Shown one piece after another: positions 1 through 10,700 of a stretch of 64,000 bases of DNA. Origin of the DNA: Acanthococcus lagerstroemiae. Lineage: Eukaryota > Arthropoda > Insecta > Hemiptera > Eriococcidae. The translations under genes and the position numbers were made by a program. Under the pieces are notes generated by a model. That model did not search any database, was not told where the DNA came from, and worked only from the letters and a program-made list of their open reading frames with translations. How positions within the stretch are numbered: position 1 is the first letter of the stretch; each line of letters starts with the position of its first letter. Where the stretch lies: NCBI GenBank assembly GCA_031841125.1, contig CM063108.1:44972122-45036121 (forward strand). Reading direction: 5' to 3'.

Positions 1-1
1 A

Positions 2-338
2 TTCAATTCCTTTAACGACTTTCAAAAGATTGATGACGATACTACACAACAAGGTGAGTCAATACAGATAATTCTTTCCGTGATTCATTGATGATAATAA
101 TGTGAAGCTTACCTCGGCGTATATTTATTTGTGAGTGCAGAAAATTGAACCCTGTGGTATCTGTAAAAATATCGATATGTTTCGTTGGAAAGGAAACCGG
201 TCTTATATGGTTTTGAAGAGAGCTGGTAGAATATTGCCACCATATGGACAAGATATTCTTTTCAAGTTCATTCTCCTAAGGATACGCACGGAGAAGGCTG
301 CATACAGTGCATTAAATACTATGGGCATGGAACCATAA
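2..338 (+). CDS. Possible two terminal exons of an unidentified gene (5' part outside window)
   Basis: An open stretch from about base 3 to 50 ends at a good donor (AAG|GTGAGT). After an intron of about 90 bases, a second open stretch starts after GAGTGCAG at 138/139 and runs in phase 0 to a TAA at 336-338. The joined reading begins SIPLTTFKRLMTILHNK and continues KIEPCGICKNIDMFRWKG, ending SALNTMGMEP. It has a CxxC pair (EPCGIC) and is rich in Arg and Lys. I do not recognise the family. The gene would start left of the window. Against it, another frame of the first bases reads IQFL then stop, so the exon call rests only on matched phase and splice signals. Confidence 0.35.
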
Positions 339-339
339 A

Positions 340-1767
340 TGTGTGACGCGGCTATTGACGAATGTAGCAGCATGAAGAAATATAATCGGTTCCTCGTATT
401 CGAATAAGATATCACATGAACATGTAACATGTACTTAATTTCGACAGTACAATTAATTCATGTCCTTTTTTTTTTTTAATCTTCGAAGGTGATTTGTATT
501 AATATCTCAGAAATTGTTATACAAAAATCGAAAACTTTTACGAATTTTTGTTTGTGGTTCATCAAATCCGGGACTATAGTATGCAGTAAATAGGTACTTC
601 TTAAGTTTCCTTTGCAACTATTTCCAGACCACTTCCCCCACTACTGCTCATTTCTTTGCGGAAAAACAAAATGTGGTTTATATTAGGCTCCATCTCAGAT
701 TTTCAACGTAATATTAGTGATAGGGTTAGCGGAAGCAAAAAGTATGAACCTTGGGGGTTCATCTCTGTTTCTATTTTCTGAGGAATTAGGAACAGAGATG
801 GAATTAGTTCACGTATTACCCCGCGTCATCTGTTTTTCCTAAGTTACAAGTCATTGGAAACAGAGATGATCTAGTTCTGTTGTTGCCCCGGGGTTTATTT
901 TTCCGCTTACAAACCCCTAAGTCACTGTACGCATCAATCGAGATGGCACTCCGGTAATTAATGTATTTTGTTAGTTAAATAGATAATTATCGAAATAACC
1001 GTGAAATTACGAATAATCGCCGCAAAACGATTCTTATTCATATTATAGTATACACATTTGTGATCCGTTTTCTTGCCCTTAAGAATTCATCAACAATTAT
1101 AACCTTATATATAAACACAAATATGTACCTACATTCATCTACGCAGTGAGGCCCTTCTCCCCCTTTGTCCTCTGTACCGCTACCGTCGGTTGATGTAATT
1201 AATATAGATGACGTGATGTGAACGTGTTTTATCAGAGAACGTGTCAGTTACATCCTAAATTACCCACTCTAATTTATTTTTTACAATAGCATACGATAAG
1301 TACTTTTGTTACCGAAATCTATAGTAAGTACCTATAGTTATGTTTTACCGCAAAGAGTTGAGAGTGAATTTTTCATATATTTGTAGAAGTGGCTACAGCT
1401 ATTTAAATTTCAACACAAAATCGCGATAAATTTTTACAAGGCACATTTCCTTGAATAAATATACCTAAACGTTCCCAGAGATAATTGATAAGGATTCTTT
1501 CTTCAAGTGTTTCATTGCCCAGTGTTGAAGAAATGCGGCAAAATAATTCATAATTTCACTACCAGTGTGTGCTAAGGTGAAACCGTGCCGCTGTTCAAAG
1601 TAGCCCCACTTTACAGTAATTCATTATGTCATTAGCTTTTCATTGGTAAAATCGAAAACCAGTTTACCTATAGTTTCTAATTTTACCGCCGAGAAAAGCT
1701 AATAACTTCCAGATTAGCTGATAACTGAGGCAAAAGATTTATTCGTCCTGAAGAGAGACAGTGGTGT
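340..1767. other. Non-coding stretch, no gene recognised
   Basis: AT-rich sequence with no ORF of interest. Around 745-870 the element AACAGAGATG occurs twice, with an inverted partner (CATCTCTGTT) upstream, so this part can fold. Nothing else could be assigned. Confidence 0.5.
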
Positions 1768-1992
1768 ACACGAATTCCAAAGTGAGCGCGTTACCTCGGT
1801 CAGTTGGGTGTCCCATAGTCACCTTAGCAGGACAGCACGAATCCGAAGCGGAGAGGTGAAATGGGGGCGCGGCCAGCCTCAATGCGTCCCTCTGGTCACT
1901 AACGTGATACTCGAAATGGTAGTTTCCGGAACCAGGGGTGCGGTGTCTGGGGAACTACTTTGGCATACGTGCATCGCCATACGCTCCACCAA
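1768..1992 (+). mobile_element. R1-like non-LTR retrotransposon, 3'-end fragment (copy 1)
   Basis: This segment matches three other places in the window (9028-9270 reverse strand, 23720-25000 split, 49961-50172). Shared landmarks in order are CCTCGGTCAGT, GGGTGTCCCATAGT, GAAATGGGGGC, GATACTCGAAA, GGGGTGCGGTGTCTGGGG and a common 3' end at CGCTCCACCAA. The reverse-strand copy is joined to an R1-type C-terminal coding region, which identifies the segment as a 3' UTR. This copy is 5' truncated. The 70-aa ORF inside it is not a gene. Confidence 0.75.
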
Positions 1993-2879
1993 GCTGATAA
2001 TTGAGGGAAAAGTAGGTTGATTCTGGTATCGTTACCCTATGATTGACGACCAGTAGATGAAAAGGGCATAATACGCAAAAGTTCGTTCTTAGATAACTGC
2101 AATTGAAAGTTTAAACATTATTTACCAGTTTTAAACATCGCTGACACTTATTTCATTTTATGTCTCAACTACATTTTCCTCGAAGAGTCAGGAAATTTTA
2201 CGGAGCACTGAATCTCAATTGTCTCTCAAAAGAACTGTCAACAAAGCTCTTTTCATAAATAAGCCTACTAGACCTATTAAGCCGAATTAGTCTGGATTTT
2301 TTGAATCAAAAATGATCAGTGAACTAAATTTTTCCTGTTTCGATGATTTCTCAGTTTTCCTGGGTCATCTTTGATTTGGCTATTTCAAGTCGTTTTCCGT
2401 GTGTTCTCATATTTAAAATATTTTCACGTTTGATGAATCCTTTCCTGGCCCCCGTGGAAGGAAGGAAGAATTTGTTTAACCCCTTAGGAAACCATAGACT
2501 TCAGCACTTCAGCGTATAACCTTCTCCTTATTCCTGTCCATGCAGACTTGACAACACGCGAGTGAGACAATAAAATCATCCATTTATGAAATTAATGGGT
2601 ATGTAAACTTTGAAGGTCAAGAGATACAAGTAAAATAGAATGATTTGGTCTGACGAACTTCCGGGCAGCCAAAAAGTAAAACTGTATGAGTGGAACTTTA
2701 TGTTCTGATACTTCAATAACACAATGCCGGAATTACAACAAATGCATTTTACGTAGATACTTCACACATGATATACATGTGAAATTCTTGTTGATAATAT
2801 TGTATGCAAAAATTTAAACTTTTATTACAGCCTTTTTTTTGTTTATAAATAAGTATGTATAATATACTTAAATATTACT
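1993..2879. other. Non-coding stretch, nothing assigned
   Basis: AT-rich DNA between the R1-like fragment and the next retroelement relic. No ORF, repeat or RNA gene was supported. Confidence 0.5.
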
Positions 2880-3475
2880 ATTTGTAAAAGGGGGAACGAG
2901 TCCCCATTCTCCTTTGTTAAGGTCCCCAAAGGCCTCTCCGTACAGAGCCCAGCTGTTGTGATTGGCGTCTGCTCTTCGCCATGGAAGGCCTATAAATTTC
3001 TCAATCTCGTCCCTTCATCTTATCAACGGCCTTCCTCTCGACTTTTTTGCCTCGTACGGCATCCAGACTTCCGCCTTGTTGCTCCACCTATCCAAATTTT
3101 GTCGCGCGATGTGGCCAGCATAGCTCCATTTCAGTTATCTAGTTTTATATCCTAAATCCATCATTTCCGTTTCTCCCCTTGAAATTTCGTTTTTAATTTT
3201 GTCCCTCCTTTTTAGGCCCAGCATGCTCCTTTCCACTGTCCCTTTGCGTGTCTTGTAATCTCTGCATCCCACTATTAGTTAATGCCCAAGTTTGGGTACC
3301 ATACTTCAGTACTGGTTGGATGCAGCTGTCCCACGTCTTCGTTTTCATTTTCAAGTTTATTTTTCTGCTTTTATGAATTGATTTTGAACTCCAGTAACTT
3401 TTCCATCCTTGTTGAATTCTTTTACTTATTTCTTTCCCTCTTATATTTTTAAATGGCATTAATTGTCCAATTTAC
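2880..3475 (-). mobile_element. Non-LTR retrotransposon relic, C-terminal region
   Basis: The reverse strand encodes the region just after the reverse transcriptase of a non-LTR element. Motifs include SCIQPVLKYGTQTWALT, then MQRLQDTQR. In shifted frames come a GHIARQ block, a GRPLIRWRDEI block (the usual GRPxxRWxDDI signature) and a terminal LYGEAF (usual GEAYVQQW). Frameshifts and stops show it is dead. The order matches the C-terminus of RTE/Ingi/LOA-type elements. A second, more decayed relic of this kind lies at 46630-47165 on the other strand. Confidence 0.8.
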
Positions 3476-4332
3476 CCAAAATTACAGTCATGTAACTGGC
3501 ACCCTTTGCCTTCCAATCGCTATAATTGTAGCAGAAATTGAATAGCGTTTGTGAAGAGAAGTCGGGCGATTTCTGACAGGCCAATTTGAAAGAAAATGGG
3601 CATCAAGCATAAATTAGTCCTGTCACATGCTATTTTGAATAGATCTCGCATTCTTGCAACAGTTTTCAATCTCTCACGGATTTCTCAAATTTCTGATTTG
3701 TTTTTTGTTCATTTTGAGAATCGGAAGGGTAGTTTTACTCAATATAGGGAGAGCAGCCTCTTAAAAATCTATAAATAGCATTTCACTAAAATTAAAAATC
3801 AAGGGATTTTGAATTCCTGGTTTCAAAACTGAGTGAAAATTGCATCATATAACGTCGTATCTGATAAACGGTTTTATTCTCCAAATTTCTTGTTCTATAA
3901 TGCTGTGTCTCCTCCCCCCTATTTGCGCATATGCCGGGTTTCAATATTGAATGAGAACTGCATCAAGAAACGTTATGTGATAAATAAGAGTTTCTTATTT
4001 TTTCAGTTTGAGTAACTTTTTTGGATCTCTGGCTTTGAAAATCTAAGCACATTTTTAATAAGACGACGTTTTGGGCCCAAAATATGATTCTCCCCCCTTC
4101 TGACTGGCCGAATAACTTTAGCTGTAGAAATAGAGAAAGTATTGTGACAGAGATGTATTGGATCGCTAATTTCGAAAACCTGTTTAGATTTCTAATTCAA
4201 TTTCAATCTGGCCCGCAAATCCAAATTTTAACACCTAAAATGGGCGCAATCGAACCAAGTAGGTATAAGAATATGAGTTTTCCGGTTCGTGATTACGGAA
4301 ATCTTATCAGAATTTTGATCTAATCTTGAACC

Positions 4333-4471
4333 CCGATGCGCAAAATCCGACCAGTTACCCGGGTAATTAAAGGGAAATATGGGTAATCTGAGGGTAACCG
4401 AGAGTAACAAATGGGTAACTTTTCCACCGCGGATAACCGGATAGCTAGAGAGTAACTGACTGCGCATCAGG
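4333..4471. mobile_element. Short inverted-repeat element with GGTAAC motifs
   Basis: The left end CGATGCGCA and right end TGCGCATCAG are inverted copies. The inside is built from repeated GGGTAA/GGTAAC motifs facing both ways, so the single strand can fold. Related sequence occurs at 11560-11823, and a looser relative at 16320-16570. No clear target duplication was found. Read as a non-autonomous foldback element or MITE. Confidence 0.6.
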
Positions 4472-5161
4472 ACTGGATACCAAATGTGATTTTTCTTGCT
4501 TCCAAGGGACCAAATTACCTTTCTGAAGATAAGAGGTTTCCGATTCGTTTAAATTAGATGCCTTTGAATGAGCAAAATTAACCCGACTTGAAAATTTGGA
4601 CAAAGTAGTAAAATAGGGGTACCGAAAGTTTTTTGTACGCTAAATTTGAAAATTCAGTCAAATTTTCGAACTAATTCCAATTAGACATCCAAGAATTCAA
4701 ATATGATCCTAGGAAAGACAACACTGCGAACCAATTTGAATGATCAAGCAAAGTATCGGAGTAGAGGTTAATGCTCGATAGTCGACTGTTTATTTGACAG
4801 TTATTTTGTTATAACAAATATTTTAAAAGTTGGTTTCATTTTTGGGCTAATTTTCGATCGTAAGCGAAACACATTCACTTAACTGTGACTTTAAAATATG
4901 GTTGGCGTTATTCGAAGGTACTGTACCTTTTAATAAGACGTTATTCGAAGGTACCATGAATGAAAATTTAATTCGAAGAAATGGAAATAGTTTATTAAAA
5001 CATTACATTTAAATCTCTCTATATACTAAAAAAGTAAAATCCGCCGCCGCCGCCTCCGGAGGAAAAATGCACTGCGGGTTGCCTATCTAAAAATCCGAAA
5101 AATTGCAGGGGCAGATCAGCTACTTTCAAGGACATAATCTGTTCTAACATATGAGATCTCT

Positions 5162-5226
5162 TAAGTTGTAAGACATAACTGACATAATAAGACATAAAAA
5201 GACATAAAAAGACATAAAATGACATA
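5162..5226 (+). repeat. Short tandem array of GACATAAAAA-type units
   Basis: The unit GACATAA(AAA) recurs five to six times with small changes between about 5162 and 5226. The ORF on the reverse strand across it is an artefact of this repeat. Confidence 0.8.
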
Positions 5227-5309
5227 ATTACCCAGAATCTTCAAGATCACAAGTCGTTGCAGGTTGCCTACCCAGCCCCTTAATTGCTCAATTTTCCAGG
5301 GGTAGCCTT

Positions 5310-5560
5310 TTTTTTTTTTTAGACCCGACGGGGCGGCCAATCCCGAGACTTACCCCGGGTGGCTCCGTGTATTACATATGTAATGAGCACCTTAGATTCC
5401 TGCTTGAGCATACAGCGTTGTTTTCACGGTAGGGTCCCCTGCTTTGCCCGGCTTTTACCCTAAGGTTTATCACCGGGTGTCACAGGAGACCCCTCATACT
5501 CACGGCATCACTCTTTATGGCCAAACTGGACCTCCTCTTATGGGGGAGGCGGGCCGTACA
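5310..5560. other. GC-rich unassigned repeat-like segment
   Basis: A run of T is followed by a markedly GC-rich stretch (ACCCGACGGGGCGGCC, ACCCCGGGTGGC, AGGGTCCCCTGC, CACCGGGTGTCACAGG) unlike its AT-rich surroundings. The composition suggests imported or repeat-derived DNA such as a LINE or SINE end. I could not name the family. Confidence 0.35.
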
Positions 5561-5566
5561 TACTTA

Positions 5567-6371
5567 TCTCTCTATATGTATATTAATTTTATATTATAAT
5601 AAAATTGCGACTGGCGGCCACGTTGGGGGCTGCGCCCCGTTCGTGCCCTGCCTCTCGTACTGGAGGAGATGGAGATACGTCTCGACACCCGACTTACTAT
5701 GGTCTCACCTACAAGGGACGCAACCCGCCGCCCGTGATTGGCGGCAGTTTGGTGCTGTTTCTTCTCCTCCTTTGGCAAGCTCCTGGTTGGAGGACCAGGG
5801 GATCTTCATGGTGGTTGAGCGAGGAGGCCGTAGGGCGATGGAGCGGCAGAAGGGGAAGGCTGTAGAGAGGGACTAAGGCCGTCATTGGGGAGGTCATAGT
5901 GATGGGTGAAGAGGTCTTGGTGGGGGTGTTGTACGTGAACGAAAATGAAGGCCACAGTGGTGTGGGGTGGTCGAAGGACGTGGTCCTAATGGAGGGTACT
6001 CGTGGTGGTAGAGGATGATCAGGGGAGACTAGGTGGAGGACTATGGCCATTGTGGGGGAGGAGTTTGTGGCTGAGGAGGGTTGCGACTGTTGAGGTGTGA
6101 CCGTGGAGGCGGAGAGCAACCAGGGTCAATGACGGGGTCGTGATGGAGGAGGAGGAGGCTCGTGATGAAGAAAGGATGGAAGGGGGTTCATGGTGGAAGA
6201 TTGAGGACCGCTGATAGAGGGGGAGCAAAAGAAGCCTAAAGCAAATCTCAACTCAGGAACAAAAGTTTCAGACCAAACACTGAGGACTGCGCCGAGTAAA
6301 GCCGGCACGAGCGAAGCGAGTGATGGCGGGGGGGTTGGGCCGCGAAGCGGCCAGGGGGCGAAGCCCCCTAG
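5567..6371 (+). mobile_element. Non-autonomous Helitron
   Basis: The element starts A|TCTCTCTATATG and ends CTAG|T, the termini and A/T insertion site expected of Helitrons. Immediately before the end is a GC-rich hairpin with six-base stems and a GAA loop (6354-6368, GGGGGC-GAA-GCCCCC). A second hairpin of the same design lies just upstream (6338-6352, GGCCGC-GAA-GCGGCC). There are no Rep/helicase motifs. The interior is GC-rich compared with the flanks. The overlapping ORFs on both strands are compositional. A second Helitron-type 5' end, TCTCTCTATATACTAAAA, starts at 5014 without a recognisable 3' end. Confidence 0.7.
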
Positions 6372-7310
6372 TAAGTTATTAAAATGAAAATCAAACAATG
6401 AAACTCGATTATTTTTAGCATGCAGGGCACGCTCAAAGGTCTACAGAGCAATGTTCGTGAACAAAAATCGAGCAACAGTCAAGCAAAATAATGTCAGGAG
6501 TATCATTGGACACGGAACCATGACAAACAGTGCAGGTGTTCGAGTTCAGTCGTCTTTTCTTAGCTACAACAGACTTATCTGTGCCCATACCTACGTCTTC
6601 TCTTCACGGTACCTTCGCTTTTCTGTGTCCCTCTATCGGCTTGAGATCTATTGAAGGAACACAACTGGCGAGTTGCACGTTTTGGTCGCCTTCGCGCTTT
6701 CATTTTTTCCGGAATTGAAGATTTTGAAATCTGCTGCTATTGGAGGATGGCTCGTCTTCAGTGGAAGAAAAGATGTCAGGAGACCCTAGGACTGGAAAAC
6801 CGCTTCTTCAACGTTCTTGTCAGTCTGCTTTTCTTCGTTAGACGTTTCTTGCAAGGACGGAATATTGGCTCCAGCTCTTACTAACTCTTCCATCTCATTA
6901 AACGCGTTCAAATAAACATGGAACTGTTTAGTGCCATGGTGTAAGGCAAGGCTTGCAAGATTCAGCATTATCGGTAATAGCATGTTGTACTTCTGCCGAA
7001 CGGTCAATATTCTCTCTTCGCTTTCCATCGGATCTGTTAAATCTATAGTTCTGGATACGAAGCAGATAGCGAGAGTGTCTCTGACAAAGGATGTTTTGAA
7101 GGACTTCCAATTGCATCCTTATGATATCGATATGTCTGCACGAAACTTGATTGTTACAGTGGAAGGTGCAATCACATTTGGTAGTGGTAGAACAATACCG
7201 TTTTTCGTACTCATGGAAGAATTCCTCCTCGCAGTGTCATACATCGCTCGTTTTTTCCTGCCTGTTCCCGATTTCGTAACCTAATATTCCGATTCATTGT
7301 CGCTGCTAAT

Positions 7311-7362
7311 GCTATCTACAATCGGTGTATGTGTATGCTATCTACAATCGGTGTATGTGTAG
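7311..7362 (+). repeat. 26-bp tandem duplication
   Basis: A 26-base unit beginning GCTATCTACAATCGG is present twice in direct order (7311-7336, 7337-7362), with the copies essentially identical. This suggests a recent slip or duplication. Confidence 0.9.
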
Positions 7363-7759
7363 GTTGACACAGTACCTTCGAATAACGTCTTATTAAAAAA
7401 GGTACAGTACCTTCGAATAATCACTTCGTTAAAATATAAATACAAATACGTCAAGCATATTTTAGGCTAAAACTCGCATTATTTTTGAACATACCTATCT
7501 AACGTACTTAGACATTTCAGACTAATGGATAAGCTGTGTAAGTACTTTATTCTGAAATTGTCAAGATTACGGTTTTTGTAGCATAATTATGAACGTGACC
7601 ATGCTAGCCATGATGACATAGCAAACTTAGCTGGTAAATGACATTGTTCTCTTTATTCGGCAGAAGTACGACTTTCGTGTTGGACTGTTAGAAATTAAAC
7701 CTGCTTCCCGAGAATACAAATATTGAGAAATCGATTTTACTGAAACTTTCGTTTGAAAT

Positions 7760-10700
7760 ATGTACATACAGCCTTGTACAGATGATCAGTGGCGTGTTAT
7801 ATATAATGAATTCAACATAACGGAAGAGTCGTTGCAAAATGACGCGAGTTATCTCATGGACTGGATGGAAAAACAACCGCATCTGCCAAATGTGAAAGGT
7901 GAGATTGATACATCTGAATACTACATCCAAGATGGTGTATAATTGGTTCAACAACGGTGTTCAATTCCGTTTAAAATGATGTCGCAGAATCAACCGCATC
8001 ACGTTGCACAGTATAATTAGAGCACCTAAAAACATCCGAATATTAAGATCCGCCATTTTCCGTCGCTTGATGCCTGACGATTCCCAATTCATTACACGGG
8101 TCGTTCTGCATATAGAATTGTGAACCGTCGGGCACCAAGCGACGGAGAATGACGGATGTCAGTACTCGGGTAGTTCCAGGTGTTCTAATACAACGAACCA
8201 CCAAGTTATGAAGGGTAGTCGTGCCAAATCAGAGTACACTGAAAACTAATTTTTAATATGTAATTCCAAAAATGAATTAAATAAGTATTGTAAATCGTCT
8301 GGCAATGCTTTATTTTGTATTACATTCTGTTAAGTACGCGAATTCCGTTAATTAAAGAAATACGGACATTGTCAACTTTCAGACACTTGGGCATTAATAA
8401 ATAAATCAACAGTTCGGAAATGAAAAGTAAGTCCAAAATGTAGCCACGTTTTGCCTATTGTGGCCACTTGCGCAGTCTTAATGTGGCCACTAAGTTTTCA
8501 GTATAAAGCACGTATGTAAATAGGGCGCATGTGCCAAATTTAGCCACTTTCGATCTCGTGGCCACTTGCGGTCCTAATATGGCTACCCACATTTTCGTAA
8601 CACATTTACTTAGGTATCAGCTCCATAGAGTGTTTTAGGTACCTATTTCTCACATTTGGCTAAAAGTGAATGGTAAAAGAAAAATTTACAAAAGTACCTA
8701 CTTGAGATAAAGAATTTTCAGCGCGGCTAGGAATGGCGCAGGGAAAAGCCGACGGTAGCTACATCAGAAAAAGCAGTAGATGAATCCCAGTCTCTAGCAT
8801 TTTAATATGAGCATTAAGGTGGTCCAAAAAAGTTTTCTTTTCTCAAAGACTTGCGCTCCCAGAAGTTTAATTTGTTCTGATAGGTGTAAAAATCCCCCTG
8901 CCAAAATCACTTTGAAATCGAAGAATTTGAAGGGTCGCGCACCTGGGGTCAAATATAACATAAGATTTCCTATAAAAAAATCCCAATTTTGATGTAAGAA
9001 TTCCTAAAAATCAAGCTCCACCAAAAATATTCTCATTGGTGGAGCGTATGGTGATGCACGCATGCCAAAGAGGCTCCCTAGACACCGAACCCCTGGTCCT
9101 GGTAACTACTCTTTCGAGTATCACATCAGCAACAGGAGGGACGTCTTGAGGCTGGCCCGGCCCCCATTTCAGCTCTCCGCTTCGGATTCGCGCTGTCCTG
9201 CTAGGGCCACTATGGGACACCCTAACTGACCGAGGCAACGCTCACCCAGCATTAAATGGAATTCGGGTGCACCTCAGCCGGACGTGTTTCTTCTTCCTTC
9301 ATCCCTCGCTTCCTCGTCTTGGTACGTGTGGCGATGCAGGAAGCTTTGTTCGCCGGTCCTCTGCCTCGACCATCTAGTCTCCATCTTCTTCTTCATGATG
9401 GTCAAGATAAAAGCCGACACGCAGTTCCATCCGCTTCTGCTCCTCAGCATTTCCGGAATTAAGGGGTCCGGCCCAAGACGGTCAATCATGCCGTCGTTGT
9501 CGCTTCTATTGCCGCCAGGATCAGTTGCTATTACCGTTCCACGCTTCTCCTACTCCCTGGCTTCACACTCGAACAAGGTGTGCCAAAGGTTGCCCTTCAC
9601 CCCTCGATCACAGTGCGGGCACTCGGCGCTATCGCCATCCGATGAAAGTGAGTTCTGAAACACCCATTGCCCGTGGCCGCTCTTAGAACGTGGATCAGTT
9701 GAAAGTTCAGTTCCTCATGGGACCTGCCTGCTCACTGATTGAGGTCGCGTACTAGCGCTCATGGATCCACTCGCCCAAAAATTATTGTTCTCTTTAGAGC
9801 ACCAATTGAGTACTGGTCTCCACTTTTATGAACAGAAAAGGTCATGGTTTGAGCTCTTGTCTTGAATTTTGGTAAAAAATGAACTTTTTAATCAATCTTC
9901 ATTATAGTCCGTAACAAGGACATGAAAACACATAAAATTATTATAAACCCGATTTCCGTAAATCCTGAATAAGCATAATTCACTTCTGACGTTACATTTT
10001 CCAAATAGGGACCTCTCCGAACCAGATCCGGGGAACAGCTCTAATATTATTTTATCCGATAGCTCAGAATATTTACCTACATTAATTTTCAAAGAAATAT
10101 TCGGGGGAAAAAAAAGATACAAAAATCTGTAGGTATACATAAAATTCAAGTCTTGGTAAATTTCAGAAACATTTAATGAAGAATTTGAGCTACTTAATGA
10201 ATTCATTGATTGCTGCGACGAAGTAGACGGCTTAAGAAAACACTCAATAAAATACAACTTCGCTAAATTAGAAAATTTTGCCCAAGATTTAGAAAGGAGA
10301 ATAAACGAAATTCAATTCCTTTAAACTTCAGAAATTCATGAAAACATGTTATCTTTCCTGAATGAGAAGAACTTTGGCCGTTGATTGAATGAAACCCGAA
10401 AAAATTATTTCATTTCTTGAAATAGAAGAAGCATGTTCATTCATTGGGTTAAAAAAAGAGAAAAATATTTATTTTTTATTTTTATTTTTCGTTTAACGAG
10501 ACACTTACTGCCTAGTGGCTATGTTCCCACTATTTACAAGGGTTTATATAATTCAGTTTGAAATTTAGCTCGACTGTGCGACCAGACTTACAACAAATTA
10601 TACGTTATTTTCAGTTCAACCACATATTCTCTTGTCAAATCAAGAGCAAAATAAAAGATCGAGAACTGAGGAAGTAAGAATCAAAAGTGGCACTATCCGC

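Larger units (their letters stand above)
4906..7420. repeat. 2.5-kb segment bounded by ~50-bp inverted repeats
   Basis: Bases 4906-4955 and 7371-7420 are near-perfect reverse complements. Each arm holds two direct copies of TTATTCGAAGGTAC and a small palindrome GGTACTGTACC. The interior holds two Helitron-type 5' ends (5014, 5567), a GC-rich Helitron, a GACATAAAAA array and a spliced-looking or broken ORF region at 6650-7284 that I cannot assign. The arms may be termini of an older DNA transposon or foldback element into which Helitrons moved. No target duplication was identified. Confidence 0.6.

Noticed and set aside
5572..6398. Several overlapping 68-136-aa ORFs on the reverse strand, rich in Pro, Ser and His
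   Set aside because: They fall in the GC-rich Helitron interior and depend on its composition. No domain motif is present and several frames are open at once.
9284..9658. 124-aa + strand ORF
   Set aside because: The reverse strand of the same bases encodes the R1-type zinc knuckle and tail, which is the meaningful frame.
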